A stretch of DNA of 47,273 nt from Spirosomataceae bacterium (GCA_022702045.1 JAKONH010000377.1:1-47273), one strand, 5' to 3'; positions 33,087 to 41,244 are shown, counted from the first letter of the stretch. The notes: generated by a model from the letters alone, not told the origin. Translations and numbers: made by a program.

Positions 33087-33119
33087 AGACCTGACAGGTT
33101 TTCGAAACCTGTCAGGTCT
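33087..33119. repeat. 15-bp perfect palindrome, likely dispersed repeat
   Basis: AGACCTGACAGGTTT (33087-33101) and AAACCTGTCAGGTCT (33105-33119) are exact complements around TCG. From memory, closely similar CCTGACAGG palindromes recur between genes in many Bacteroidota genomes. It has no T-run and lies just after a complete terminator, so it is probably a REP-like element rather than a second terminator. Confidence 0.6.
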
Positions 33120-33243
33120 ACAGATAAGCGTACCAACGCTTCGATTAAGTATAGGACCAGCCCCGCATTTGAACCGGTTCAACGAAAAGCCGTGTGTATA
33201 TTGCAGGCCCATTATACTCACCGATACTTACACGCGTTCCTCT

Positions 33244-34131
33244 ATGTTTGTTGATGCCATCGAGCGCATTAAACCGTTTACCCGCCCTATCCATTCCATT
33301 GCCCGGTTGCATGGGTACAGCCCAGTTGTGCCAGGCAGTGCTACCCTGTTTTTTGTCAACGAGCTGGGCGATGCGCTGACCTGCCGACATGTGGCGGTCA
33401 ATATCGAGCGATCGACTAAGATTAACCGGAATTACAAGCTGTACAAAGGCAAAGAAGCGGAGTTCAGAAATCACCCCGACAAGGCACGGCTTCAGCGCGA
33501 CTTGCAGAATCAGTACGGTATCAAAGACGATACGATCAAGCAGTTGCACCACGCGTACATCAACTGCGTAGAGGGGGGCGATGAGCCTACGATTATCCTG
33601 CATCCCAGTGAACATGTTGACCTGGCCATCGTCCGCTTCCGAAACTATGCCCGGCCGCTGTACACCTCATATGCTACGTTTCTGAAGGATAGCAGCCGCG
33701 TCCGTCCCGGTCGCACGCTGTGCCGGCTGGGGTTTCCCTTTCCGGAATTCTCTAACTTCAAGTACGACGGCTATACCGACGATGCTGTCTGGACCGATGA
33801 ACCACCCCGGTACATGTCGTTTCCAAGCGATGGCATGATTACGCGGCTGTTGCAAAACAAGGTCGGTATCACCGAAATCGAGATGAGTACGCCTGGTCTG
33901 GTGGGGCAGAGTGGCGGTCCGCTGTTCGATACCAATGGCCTGATTTATGGCTTGCAGTCGGCGACCGATCAGTTGCACCTGGGTCTGGATATTGAAGATA
34001 AGGAAGTACTCGTAAAAAATCGCCGGAGTCGGGTGTCGAATTATCCGTTCCTGCAAGTAGGCATCTGCGTGCATGTCGACCGGATCAAGGAATTTCTACG
34101 GACCAACGACGTGAAATTCTATCAAGCCTGA
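33244..34131 (+). CDS. Trypsin-like serine peptidase domain protein without signal peptide
   Basis: ATG 33244 (MFVDAIERIKPF) is chosen; the track start at 33169 overlaps the repeat region. The 295 residues show a chymotrypsin-like fold: ALTCRHVAVN with His49, HVDLAIVRF with Asp126, and GLVGQSGGPLFD with Ser223, a complete triad. An insertion of about 60 residues (IERSTKINRNYKLYKGKEAEFRN) separates His and Asp. There is no signal peptide or membrane segment, so it should be cytosolic, unusual for this fold except in regulated or defence-related proteases. The single-gene context with argE-like downstream gives no clue to its substrate. Confidence 0.82.
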   Translation: MFVDAIERIKPFTRPIHSIARLHGYSPVVPGSATLFFVNELGDALTCRHVAVNIERSTKINRNYKLYKGKEAEFRNHPDKARLQRDLQNQYGIKDDTIKQLHHAYINCVEGGDEPTIILHPSEHVDLAIVRFRNYARPLYTSYATFLKDSSRVRPGRTLCRLGFPFPEFSNFKYDGYTDDAVWTDEPPRYMSFPSDGMITRLLQNKVGITEIEMSTPGLVGQSGGPLFDTNGLIYGLQSATDQLHLGLDIEDKEVLVKNRRSRVSNYPFLQVGICVHVDRIKEFLRTNDVKFYQA

Positions 34132-34146
34132 CCCATAACCCACGTG

Positions 34147-34154
34147 TATCTTTG
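34147..34154 (+). promoter_or_regulatory. TAnnTTTG -7 element for the deacylase gene
   Basis: TATCTTTG matches the consensus exactly and lies 24 bases before the ATG at 34179, just after the protease stop, so the deacylase gene is probably transcribed on its own. Confidence 0.55.
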
Positions 34155-34178
34155 CTCTGCATTTACTAGCTGACTCGC

Positions 34179-35258
34179 ATGACTAGTCTATTCACCACCG
34201 ACGTCGATACGCTTGCGGCCGATGCGCTAACGCTGCTCAAACAGCTCATTGCTACGCCTTCGTTTAGCCGTGACGAAAACCACACCGCTGATCTACTCGA
34301 AACGTTTCTTCGAGAGCGTGACGTGCCGACGCAACGGCTGAAGAATAACGTCTGGGCCGTCAATCGCCAGTTCGATCCGGCTAAACCAACGCTGCTGCTC
34401 AATTCCCACCACGATACGGTAAAGCCCAACACGTCCTGGACGCTGGAGCCTTTTTCTCCGCTGGAGCAGGACGGCAAGCTTTTTGGGTTGGGCAGCAACG
34501 ATGCGGGCGGTTGCCTGGTGTCGCTTATCGCAGCCTTTCTCCATTTCTACGACCGTATGGATCTGGCGTACAACATCCTGCTGATCGCTAGCGCTGAAGA
34601 AGAAATATCGGGGCGTGACGGGCTGGAACTGGTACTGCCGCACGTACCAGCCATCGACTTCGCTATCGTGGGTGAACCAACGGAGATGCAGTTGGCCATC
34701 GCTGAGAAAGGCTTGCTGGTGCTCGACTGCACCGCCCATGGCGTTAGCGGTCATGCCGCCCGCGACGAAGGAGATAATGCTATCTATCATGCTCTGGAGG
34801 ATATTAACTGGCTACGTACCTATCAGTTTCCCAAGCTATCGCCAACGCTGGGGCCCATTAAAATGTCGGTGACGATCATGCAGGCGGGTACGCAGCATAA
34901 TGTCGTTCCGGATGTCTGTACCTTCACTATCGATGTGCGTGTTACGGAACAGTATACGCTCGAAGACGTCATTACCATTATCCGGGCCAACCTTCGTTCC
35001 GACGTACATCCCCGGTCGGTCCGGCTGACGCCGTCGAGCATTCCCGTCGAACACCCTATCGTACAAGCCGGGCTGGCCCTCGGTCGGCACACGTACGGTT
35101 CGCCCACCACGTCCGATCAGGCGGTGCTCAGTTGCCCCTCGCTCAAGTGTGGTCCCGGTCATTCCGGTCGGTCGCACTCAGCAAACGAGTTTCTGTACCT
35201 CCATGAACTGGGCGATGGAGTCCGGGGCTATATTCAGATGCTGAAACAGATTATATAA
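34179..35258 (+). CDS. M20 family deacylase, probable N-acyl-L-ornithine deacetylase
   Basis: The 359-residue M20 metallopeptidase has the two-zinc site: LLLNSHHDTVKP (His77/78, Asp79), GLGSNDAGGC (Asp108), ASAEEEISG (Glu140/141) and AIVGEPTEM (Glu166), plus a C-terminal GHSGRSHSANEFLYL. The lid region (about 175-285) contains VSGHAARDEGDNAIYH. In Bacteroidota this group includes the N-succinylornithine deacylase of arginine synthesis (argE'). ArgE-like is the best assignment; DapE or a general aminoacylase remain possible. No other arginine genes are in the window. Its stop overlaps the left arm of a long inverted repeat. Confidence 0.82.
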   Translation: MTSLFTTDVDTLAADALTLLKQLIATPSFSRDENHTADLLETFLRERDVPTQRLKNNVWAVNRQFDPAKPTLLLNSHHDTVKPNTSWTLEPFSPLEQDGKLFGLGSNDAGGCLVSLIAAFLHFYDRMDLAYNILLIASAEEEISGRDGLELVLPHVPAIDFAIVGEPTEMQLAIAEKGLLVLDCTAHGVSGHAARDEGDNAIYHALEDINWLRTYQFPKLSPTLGPIKMSVTIMQAGTQHNVVPDVCTFTIDVRVTEQYTLEDVITIIRANLRSDVHPRSVRLTPSSIPVEHPIVQAGLALGRHTYGSPTTSDQAVLSCPSLKCGPGHSGRSHSANEFLYLHELGDGVRGYIQMLKQII

Positions 35259-35398
35259 ACAGGATTGGAGGGCACGCGGATGAGGCAGATTTTAGCAGAA
35301 AAGCGCCGATTAGTTTTGTCTATAAAATGACAAGTCAGCGACCATCCGCTCCGTCCGTGTCATCCGTGTACCATAAAATCCTGTAATCCTGTTTATAT
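35253..35398. repeat. Long inverted repeat with 14-bp outer arms
   Basis: ATATAAACAGGATT (35253-35266) pairs exactly with AATCCTGTTTATAT (35385-35398). Inside, CACGCGGATGA and TCATCCGTGTAC also pair roughly, forming a cruciform of about 145 bases. The argE-like stop codon lies in the left arm. Sequences of this type (AACAGGATT...AATCCTGTT) are, from memory, common intergenic repeats in Bacteroidota. It may be a mobile, MITE-like or REP-derived element. Confidence 0.55.
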
Positions 35399-35450
35399 CA
35401 CCTTGTGAGAAATGGTGACGTTTCCGCTTTCTATCAAAAGCCACATACCT

Positions 35451-37427
35451 ATGCCCTTCCGATTGACCCGTTCGTTTCTGATTACATCCGTAACCCTGTC
35501 AGTACTAGCTAGTAAGGCCTTGCCCGTTCGGGCGCAGTCGCCTGTGACAAAGCCTTGGTCGGTGCGGATGGCTGACGCCGTCATTAAAAAATATCCGGAT
35601 TCGATTGCGGTGAAAGACAACAAACCCGCCGGTTGGGACTACGAACAGGGGTTGGTGCTGAATGCGATTGAGCGGGTCTGGGAACGCACTGGCGATGGTC
35701 GTTACTACGATTACATTCTGCACGATATCGACCGCTACGTTGGTAAAGACGGACCGATTCGCACGTACCGGATGAATGAGTTCAACCTGGACAACATCAC
35801 GACGGGGCGGGTATTGCTAATGCTGGCCCAACAGACGCAGCCGGGACGTGAGAACTACAAACGAGCTGCCGACACGCTCCGTGCTCAACTGACGCGGCAA
35901 CCCCGAACGAAGGAAGGCGGGTTCTGGCACAAGCAACGCTACCCAAACCAGATGTGGCTCGACGGCCTGTTTATGGCTGAACCATTCTATGCTGAATACA
36001 CGAAACTATATGACCGCTCGACTGATTCGGCCAACCGTCATTTCAACGACATTGCGCATCAGTTCGCCCTAATTGAGAAGCACCTGATCGATCCGAAAAC
36101 CGGCTTGCTATACCACGGCTACGACGAGAGCCGCCAGCAGAAATGGGCGAATCCGAAAACGGGTACATCGCCTAGCTTCTGGAGCCGTTCGATGGGCTGG
36201 TACGCCATGGCGCTGGTCGACGTACTCGATTACTTCCCCGAAGACCATCCCCGTCGGGCTGACTTGCTACGTTATTTTCAGCGGCTTATGTCTGTGCTGG
36301 TGCGCTATCAGGACCCAAAAACGGGTGCCTGGTATCAGGTTGCCGATCAGGGCGGGCGTAAAGGAAACTACGTAGAAGCGTCGGCTTCGGGTATGTTTGT
36401 CTATGCATTGGCAAAAGGCGTCCGGCTGGGCTACCTGCCTGCGTCCATGCTGTCAGCAGCCAGTAAAGGCTATCAGGGCATACTGAAAACGTTTGTTACA
36501 ACCAATCCGGCGAGTCAGCAGCCTGTGCTCAACGGCACCGTCAGCGTCGGTGGGTTGGGTGGTACGGGAACGCCGGACCGTTCCTATAGAGATGGTAGCT
36601 ATGCCTATTACCTGAGCGAGCCAATCCGCCAGAACGATCTGAAAGGAGTGGGGCCGTTTATTATGGCGAGCGTCGAGATGGAGATGGTCGATGAATATCC
36701 GCTGGGCCGGGGAGAAACTGTTGCTGTGGATACGTACTTCAACAACGAAACCCGTAAGGGAGATAACGGTCCGGAGCCATTCCATTATCTATGGAACGAC
36801 CGAATGCACTCGGGCTTCTGGCTGTGGGGCAAGACATTCCGGGAACTGGGCGCTACCACCGTGACGCAGCCCTACGCACCGACGGCGCAGACGCTAAAGG
36901 GCAAGAACGTATACATTATTGTTGACCCCGACACCCCGAAGGAAACCCCCAAACCGAACTACGTACAACCCGCTGACGTCGATGCGCTGGATGCCTGGGT
37001 GCGGGCGGGTGGCGTGCTGGTACTGATGGCCAATGACTCCGCCAATGCCGAGTTGCCCCGCTTCAATCAACTGGCGAAGCGGTTCGGTATGCAGTTTGGT
37101 TATGAGCAGGTCAACCCCGTGCAGGGCACGCGCTGGTCGGATGGGAAGTTGACAATCCCCGCCAACGACCCGATTTTCCCACACGTCTCGACAATCTACG
37201 TTAAAGAGCTATCGCCCCTGACACTAACCGCTCCTGCCAAACCCGCTCTACTAAAAGGCAACACCGTAATCATGGCGACGGCCAGGGTAGGTAAGGGCAC
37301 CGTATTTGCCATCGGCGATCCGTGGCTTTATAACGAATACACCGACGGTCGACGGATTCCAATCGAATACCAGAACTTCCAGGCCGGAAAAGATCTGGCT
37401 ACCTGGTTGCTAAAACAGGCCAGGTAA
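35451..37427 (+). CDS. GH105 hydrolase fused to GATase-like (DUF4350) domain, secreted
   Basis: ATG 35451 (MPFRLTRSFLITSV) is chosen over 35412, giving a signal peptide ending at PVRAQ and 658 residues. Domain 1 (about 40-400) is GH105 of the YesR type, with NQMWLDGLFMAEPFYAEY holding the catalytic Asp and SFWSRSMGWYAMAL as second signature. Domain 2 (about 430-655) resembles the DUF4350/class I GATase-like fold: KNVYIIVDPDTPKE, WVRAGGVLVLMANDS, and VFAIGDPWLYNEY. The added domain has no known reaction in this context and may bind sugars. It duplicates the GH105 function of 10488 but is not in the carbohydrate cluster. Confidence 0.87.
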   Translation: MPFRLTRSFLITSVTLSVLASKALPVRAQSPVTKPWSVRMADAVIKKYPDSIAVKDNKPAGWDYEQGLVLNAIERVWERTGDGRYYDYILHDIDRYVGKDGPIRTYRMNEFNLDNITTGRVLLMLAQQTQPGRENYKRAADTLRAQLTRQPRTKEGGFWHKQRYPNQMWLDGLFMAEPFYAEYTKLYDRSTDSANRHFNDIAHQFALIEKHLIDPKTGLLYHGYDESRQQKWANPKTGTSPSFWSRSMGWYAMALVDVLDYFPEDHPRRADLLRYFQRLMSVLVRYQDPKTGAWYQVADQGGRKGNYVEASASGMFVYALAKGVRLGYLPASMLSAASKGYQGILKTFVTTNPASQQPVLNGTVSVGGLGGTGTPDRSYRDGSYAYYLSEPIRQNDLKGVGPFIMASVEMEMVDEYPLGRGETVAVDTYFNNETRKGDNGPEPFHYLWNDRMHSGFWLWGKTFRELGATTVTQPYAPTAQTLKGKNVYIIVDPDTPKETPKPNYVQPADVDALDAWVRAGGVLVLMANDSANAELPRFNQLAKRFGMQFGYEQVNPVQGTRWSDGKLTIPANDPIFPHVSTIYVKELSPLTLTAPAKPALLKGNTVIMATARVGKGTVFAIGDPWLYNEYTDGRRIPIEYQNFQAGKDLATWLLKQAR

Positions 37428-37546
37428 GCTAACTGAAAGCAGTGTTGAGCTTGTAGGATGATAATGGGCGTCCTGCATGCCACGTCAGGCTCCTTCAGCG
37501 ATTCGCACGAAAATTGTACTTTAGTCCACTAGATTCATACCAATAA

Positions 37547-37759
37547 ATGCCTGAAGAAATGAGAGAGACTAAGGTTGAAGCCCTGATTTACTACTCGAAA
37601 GTGACGCTCGATTCAGAACACATTCTGAAAGCATCTAAAGAGGAAATTCAGGCAAAGCTCGACGACTACATGGCTCGAGGATACAGGTTAACTAACACCA
37701 CGTCTACTAATTTCGGGTTTGCCATTTACATCTACCTGTTTTTCGAAAAAGAAGTCTAG
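37547..37759 (+). CDS. Small DUF4177-like protein
   Basis: A 70-residue protein starting MPEEMRETKVEALIYY. It has the alternation and ending of small DUF4177-type proteins (KLDDYMARGYRLTNTTSTNFGF followed by IYLFFEKE). The match is weak. It is soluble, without signal peptide, and has no informative neighbours. Confidence 0.5.
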   Translation: MPEEMRETKVEALIYYSKVTLDSEHILKASKEEIQAKLDDYMARGYRLTNTTSTNFGFAIYIYLFFEKEV

Positions 37760-37899
37760 TTGATTTTTTGCTTTGCGTGGGGTGGCTTATTGGCAGAAGA
37801 CAGTAGCAACCGAGCGAGTAATGCATTCAGCTTGTTCAGTTTGATGAACTGCGCATCTGACAAGCGTAACGGTAGGTAGTAGATACATAGTTGTAGCAT
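37756..37899 (-). CDS. Possible 47-residue peptide
   Basis: Below the track limit. The minus-strand frame from ATG 37899 gives MLQLCIYYLPLRLSDAQFIK and then a leucine-rich amphipathic helix (LNALLARLLLSSA) and a basic end. Its stop overlaps the stop of the plus-strand 37547 gene. Upstream in the same frame, after one stop, lies another protein-like stretch (LRLALRFQDILMGSPLLADEG). This could be a decayed gene interrupted by one stop. Weak evidence only. Confidence 0.25.
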   Translation of the reverse strand: MLQLCIYYLPLRLSDAQFIKLNKLNALLARLLLSSANKPPHAKQKIN

Positions 37900-38027
37900 T
37901 TGACTACCGGATTAACCACCTTCGTCGGCCAGCAGTGGGCTTCCCATTAGAATATCCTGGAATCGCAATGCCAAGCGTAGGTCGGGTACAATAAATATAG
38001 CTCACTTTTTATACGCTGATTGACACT

Positions 38028-38282
38028 ATGTTTTCAACCAAAGATTACACCAGCATGACGCTAAACGAGTTAGCGTCGGAAGAAAAAAAAGTTAAAGACC
38101 AACGAATTCCGTTTGCTTTTCTTATTGGGCTTATGGTTGGTATCGCTGTATGGTCAGCTGCTCATAAAGGATTTTTGTTGCCCGTCGCTCTGATGGGTGT
38201 TGCCTTATTGGTTGGTTCTCATCATTCAAAAAACCTGAAGGGTATACAGGCGGAAATTATCCGTAGGGAGACACTCGGTTAA
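38028..38282 (+). CDS. Small two-span membrane protein
   Basis: An 84-residue protein. The charged N-terminus (MTLNELASEEKKVKDQR) leads into hydrophobic segments at about 27-45 (IPFAFLIGLMVGIAVWSAA) and 48-65 (FLLPVALMGVALLVGSHH), then a basic end (KNLKGIQAEIIRR). This layout is common among Bacteroidota membrane proteins of unknown function in which a short conserved MTxxELxxEEKK start precedes paired helices. I cannot assign a job. Confidence 0.6.
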   Translation: MFSTKDYTSMTLNELASEEKKVKDQRIPFAFLIGLMVGIAVWSAAHKGFLLPVALMGVALLVGSHHSKNLKGIQAEIIRRETLG

Positions 38283-38305
38283 GCAACGTTTCTGTACAGG
38301 CAGCA

Positions 38306-38464
38306 TTAGCCGGGTTCAACGCTGACCAGTGCAAGTCCGTAGTTTAGTGAGACGAGCGCATCAACGAGCGATAGTCCCTTCGGGTACGGTTCGTCAGGTA
38401 CCTGTGTGTTCAGAACCCATAGCCCTGTCCGTAAAATACTGTAGACAGTTTGATAGGTTTGCGG
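38306..38464 (-). pseudogene. Unidentified coding remnant without start codon
   Basis: The minus-strand frame is open from just after a TAA (38465-38467) to a stop at 38306-38308 and reads YSILRTGLWVLNTQVPDEPY and then KGLSLVDALVSLNYGLAL. It looks like real protein, but there is no ATG, GTG or TTG start in frame. It may be the tail of a lost gene. The family is not recognised. The rest of the 38283-38523 gap holds the manA promoter. Confidence 0.3.
38454..38461 (+). promoter_or_regulatory. TAnnTTTG -7 element for manA
   Basis: TAGGTTTG matches the consensus and lies 62 bases upstream of the manA ATG, with nothing coding on the plus strand between them. Confidence 0.42.
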
Positions 38465-38523
38465 TTAATTAGCGAGAAAATAACCTGAAGCAACGGCTTG
38501 CAAAGCCACAATCAATTCAATCG

Positions 38524-39504
38524 ATGCTGTATCCGCTGACGTTTGATACTATTTTCAAAGACAAAATCTGGGGTGGCCAGAAGATAAAAACCGTGCTTGG
38601 CAAGGACTTCGCTCCACTGCCAAACTGCGGTGAAACCTGGGAGGTGTCCGATGTCGAAGGCAATGTGTCGGTGGTGAAAGAAGGTAATCTGAAAGGTGAG
38701 TCGCTTCGTGATCTGGTGGCTCAATACAAAGAGGAGCTGGTTGGAAAGCATGTCTACCAACAATACGGCGATCGGTTCCCGCTGCTCATCAAGTTTATCG
38801 ACGCCAACGACGACTTGTCGATTCAGGTGCATCCCAATGACGAACTGGCCAAGCAGCGTGGCAGCGGCTACGGCAAAACCGAGATGTGGTATATCATGCA
38901 GGCCGACGAAGGCGCTAAGCTTAACTCGGGTTTCAACCGGGAAGTGTCGAAAGAAGAGTACGTACAGGCCGTCGCCGATAATACCATTCAGGACATACTG
39001 AATATTGAACCGGCTAAGCCCGGAGATGTCTTTTTCCTGCCTGCCGGTCGCGTGCATTATATCGGAAAAGGACTACTACTGGCTGAGATTCAGCAAACCT
39101 CCGATACGACGTACCGCATCTACGACTTCGACCGTGTCGATCAGACGACCGGCGAAAAGCGTGAACTGCATACCGAACTGGCTGTCGACGCGATCGACTA
39201 TCACCACTACAATCAGTACAAAACGCAGTACGTATCGGAAGAGAACGCCAGTGTCAACGCCGTTAAGAGTGATTATTTCGTAACCAATGTGCTGAACTTT
39301 AATCAGGAGGTAGCGCACGATTACACCCAGATCGATTCATTCGTCATCCTGATTTGCGTTGGTGGCGGCCTGACTATCGAAGCCGAAGGTGGTTACCACG
39401 TATCGCTGAAAATGGGGCAGTGTGCGCTGATTCCCGCTTCCGTGCAGCAAGTGACCCTCGTTCCCGACGGCGACATGACCGTACTCGAAACGTACGTGCC
39501 GTAG
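38524..39504 (+). CDS. manA: Mannose-6-phosphate isomerase, class I
   Basis: A 326-residue cupin enzyme of the short type-I isomerases. Zinc ligands are visible: LSIQVHPNDELA (Gln101/His103), YGKTEMWYIM (Glu120) and LPAGRVHYIGKG (His178). MLYPLTFDTIFKDKIWGG is the standard opening and a second cupin (about 235-326) ends the protein. It interconverts mannose-6-phosphate and fructose-6-phosphate, linking mannose use or GDP-mannose synthesis with glycolysis. It stands alone; the stop codon lies at the edge of a palindrome shared with the convergent cytochrome-VCBS gene. Confidence 0.93.
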   Translation: MLYPLTFDTIFKDKIWGGQKIKTVLGKDFAPLPNCGETWEVSDVEGNVSVVKEGNLKGESLRDLVAQYKEELVGKHVYQQYGDRFPLLIKFIDANDDLSIQVHPNDELAKQRGSGYGKTEMWYIMQADEGAKLNSGFNREVSKEEYVQAVADNTIQDILNIEPAKPGDVFFLPAGRVHYIGKGLLLAEIQQTSDTTYRIYDFDRVDQTTGEKRELHTELAVDAIDYHHYNQYKTQYVSEENASVNAVKSDYFVTNVLNFNQEVAHDYTQIDSFVILICVGGGLTIEAEGGYHVSLKMGQCALIPASVQQVTLVPDGDMTVLETYVP

Positions 39505-39594
39505 ATGCGTAGCCCAGCCCACCAGGCCTGGTAGCCGTCAGGCTCACTTTAGTCGCTGTCGCGTAGCCCAGACCTCCAGGTCTGGGTACGCATC
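39504..39594. repeat. Nested palindromes between convergent gene ends
   Basis: GATGCGTA (39504-39511) pairs with TACGCATC (39587-39594); allowing one bulge the stem extends into GCCCAG/CTGGG. Inside is a perfect CCCAGACCT/AGGTCTGGG hairpin at about 39566-39586, and a related degenerate copy precedes it. The element overlaps the last base of manA and the first stop-codon bases of the gene on the other strand. It may be both a REP-like repeat and a bidirectional terminator. Confidence 0.55.
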
Positions 39595-41149
39595 AATGCA
39601 ACCTGTTTCGCAACAATAAAACACCCGCGCCGGGTTGTCGCCATTGATTCATTAGGTTGACGTGGCGGTGATGAGTAGGACGGAAGAATGCACCTAATAA
39701 TAGGTCTAGGTCGCCGTCATGATCGACGTCGCCGGACTCCAGTGTCAGCCAACGCCCTCGGCTATTGTTCGTGAATGTTTGTGGTAAGAACTGCCAGTTA
39801 CCTTTGTTTTCAAAATAAGCGAAACTGGCATTGGGTTGCCGGTCGTAATCGGGAAACTGAGCGATGGTTGCCATATCCAGATCACCATCGTTGTCGAAGT
39901 CTCGCACCAGCGTCTGCGTGGCTCCGTAGAGCGGATAAAACCAGTACTGCCTAAAACGAAATCGGCCGTCGTTGCGAAAAATGCGAATGCCGTGGTACGG
40001 CTTGGCAATTATTGAGTAATCAGCATTGTCGCCGTTGGTGTAGATCAGATCAGGCGCACCATCCTGATCGATATCGGCCAGCTCGATGAAGCTGGAGCCA
40101 TACACTGGCGGAAAGCGCAGTAGTATTGTCTTACGAAATGTGCCGTCGTGCTGATTGTAGTAGGCTGCAATCTGCTCGTCGCCCTGCGTCAATAGCGCCA
40201 GAATATCGGGCCAGCCGTCCGCGTTCAGGTCACGAACGATGGTCTGACGCGCACCCGGTACCGGATCGAGCTCATGTTCCCGATAGCCACTTGCTGTCTG
40301 CTCAAACCAGCTTAGTTTACCCAGGTAGTGACCGAACTGGGCAATAACCTGATCGTCCCGACCGTCGCGGTTCAGATCGGCCGTTGTTACCTGTACGGGC
40401 CGGTTGAGTTGCTGAATTTGTGGCGACACCGCTTTTCCGGGCATATCAATCGGTCCCCAACTGCCTGCCAATCGATCGTTTGGATTCAACACGCCAACCT
40501 GTAAGACGTTGAGTGTTCCATTCTTCGACCGATGCAGATCGACCGGCGGACTGCTTAACTGCATGGAGTCTACGCGTTTGAGCGTCTGATCAAGTGCCAC
40601 TAACTGACCTTGCTGCGTACCTGCCCAAATACGATTAACAGATGAATCGTAGCGCAACAGCGTAACCTGCGCATCAACTGACTGGGGCGACGGTTCAGGC
40701 CGGAACAGTGACAGATTAGTACGCAAAGGTTTATGGGCTGGCTGAGTCGGCAGACTGTCTGGGGCGTGTGTTGTATAATAGTCTACGATTTTCTGCCAGT
40801 CGGCGGGGGCTAGTGTTGGCCGCTCCGGGAAGATGTTGGCTTCGATAAGACGTGTTAGTTCGGCCTGGTCGCTGAACTGTCCCAGGGCCTGCATCTGTTG
40901 CATCGACTGCCCCATACGAAGAGCCATTTGCGGTAATACACCCATCCGCCACGTTTTCTTGTCAAGCAAGGCTGGGTCGGGCAAGGTATGACAGCTAGCG
41001 CAGTAGGTTTGTGCCAGTTGCCGTCCGGTTAATGCTGTCGGCTGCGGTGGGGCGGAGGTACCATCCGCGTCGCGGGTTGAGGACGATTGGCAGGTAAAAC
41101 AAAGAAGCGGTATCGTTAGAAGAAGGGCTGCCAGCCAAAGAAGTCGCAT
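39593..41149 (-). CDS. Cytochrome c-VCBS/FG-GAP repeat lipoprotein
   Basis: The chosen start is ATG 41149 (MRLLWLAALLL), giving 518 residues with a lipoprotein signal ending LLCFTC. A heme c motif follows, TYCASCHTLPDP (Cys50, Cys53, His54), with Met-rich residues (LPQMALRMGQSMQQM) that could supply the axial ligand. The rest is a beta-propeller of about seven VCBS/FG-GAP blades with calcium loops such as DLNRDGRDD, DLNADGWPD, DIDQDGAPD, DFDNDGDLD and DVDHDGDLD. It should be an envelope protein that binds heme and a surface ligand. Such fusions occur in Bacteroidota and Planctomycetes without known activity. It is divergent from the gluconokinase gene. Confidence 0.85.
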   Translation of the reverse strand: MRLLWLAALLLTIPLLCFTCQSSSTRDADGTSAPPQPTALTGRQLAQTYCASCHTLPDPALLDKKTWRMGVLPQMALRMGQSMQQMQALGQFSDQAELTRLIEANIFPERPTLAPADWQKIVDYYTTHAPDSLPTQPAHKPLRTNLSLFRPEPSPQSVDAQVTLLRYDSSVNRIWAGTQQGQLVALDQTLKRVDSMQLSSPPVDLHRSKNGTLNVLQVGVLNPNDRLAGSWGPIDMPGKAVSPQIQQLNRPVQVTTADLNRDGRDDQVIAQFGHYLGKLSWFEQTASGYREHELDPVPGARQTIVRDLNADGWPDILALLTQGDEQIAAYYNQHDGTFRKTILLRFPPVYGSSFIELADIDQDGAPDLIYTNGDNADYSIIAKPYHGIRIFRNDGRFRFRQYWFYPLYGATQTLVRDFDNDGDLDMATIAQFPDYDRQPNASFAYFENKGNWQFLPQTFTNNSRGRWLTLESGDVDHDGDLDLLLGAFFRPTHHRHVNLMNQWRQPGAGVLLLRNRLH

Positions 41150-41152
41150 GGA

Positions 41153-41160
41153 CAAAGATA
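41153..41160 (-). promoter_or_regulatory. TAnnTTTG -7 element abutting the cytochrome-VCBS start
   Basis: On the minus strand TATCTTTG is followed by only three bases before the ATG at 41149. If it is used, the transcript would begin at or within a base or two of the start codon, a leaderless mRNA. Confidence 0.45.
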
Positions 41161-41244
41161 ACCGGGTCGTGGATTTTTTATAAACGCTGTAAGCCAGAAC
41201 GCCCGGAAATGAGTTGTTTTACCTACTGGATAAACCCACCTACT

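Noticed and set aside
33087-33119. GGTTTTCGAAACC looked like a tRNA T-loop
   Set aside because: It is the centre of a perfect 15-bp palindrome; no acceptor or anticodon arms are present.
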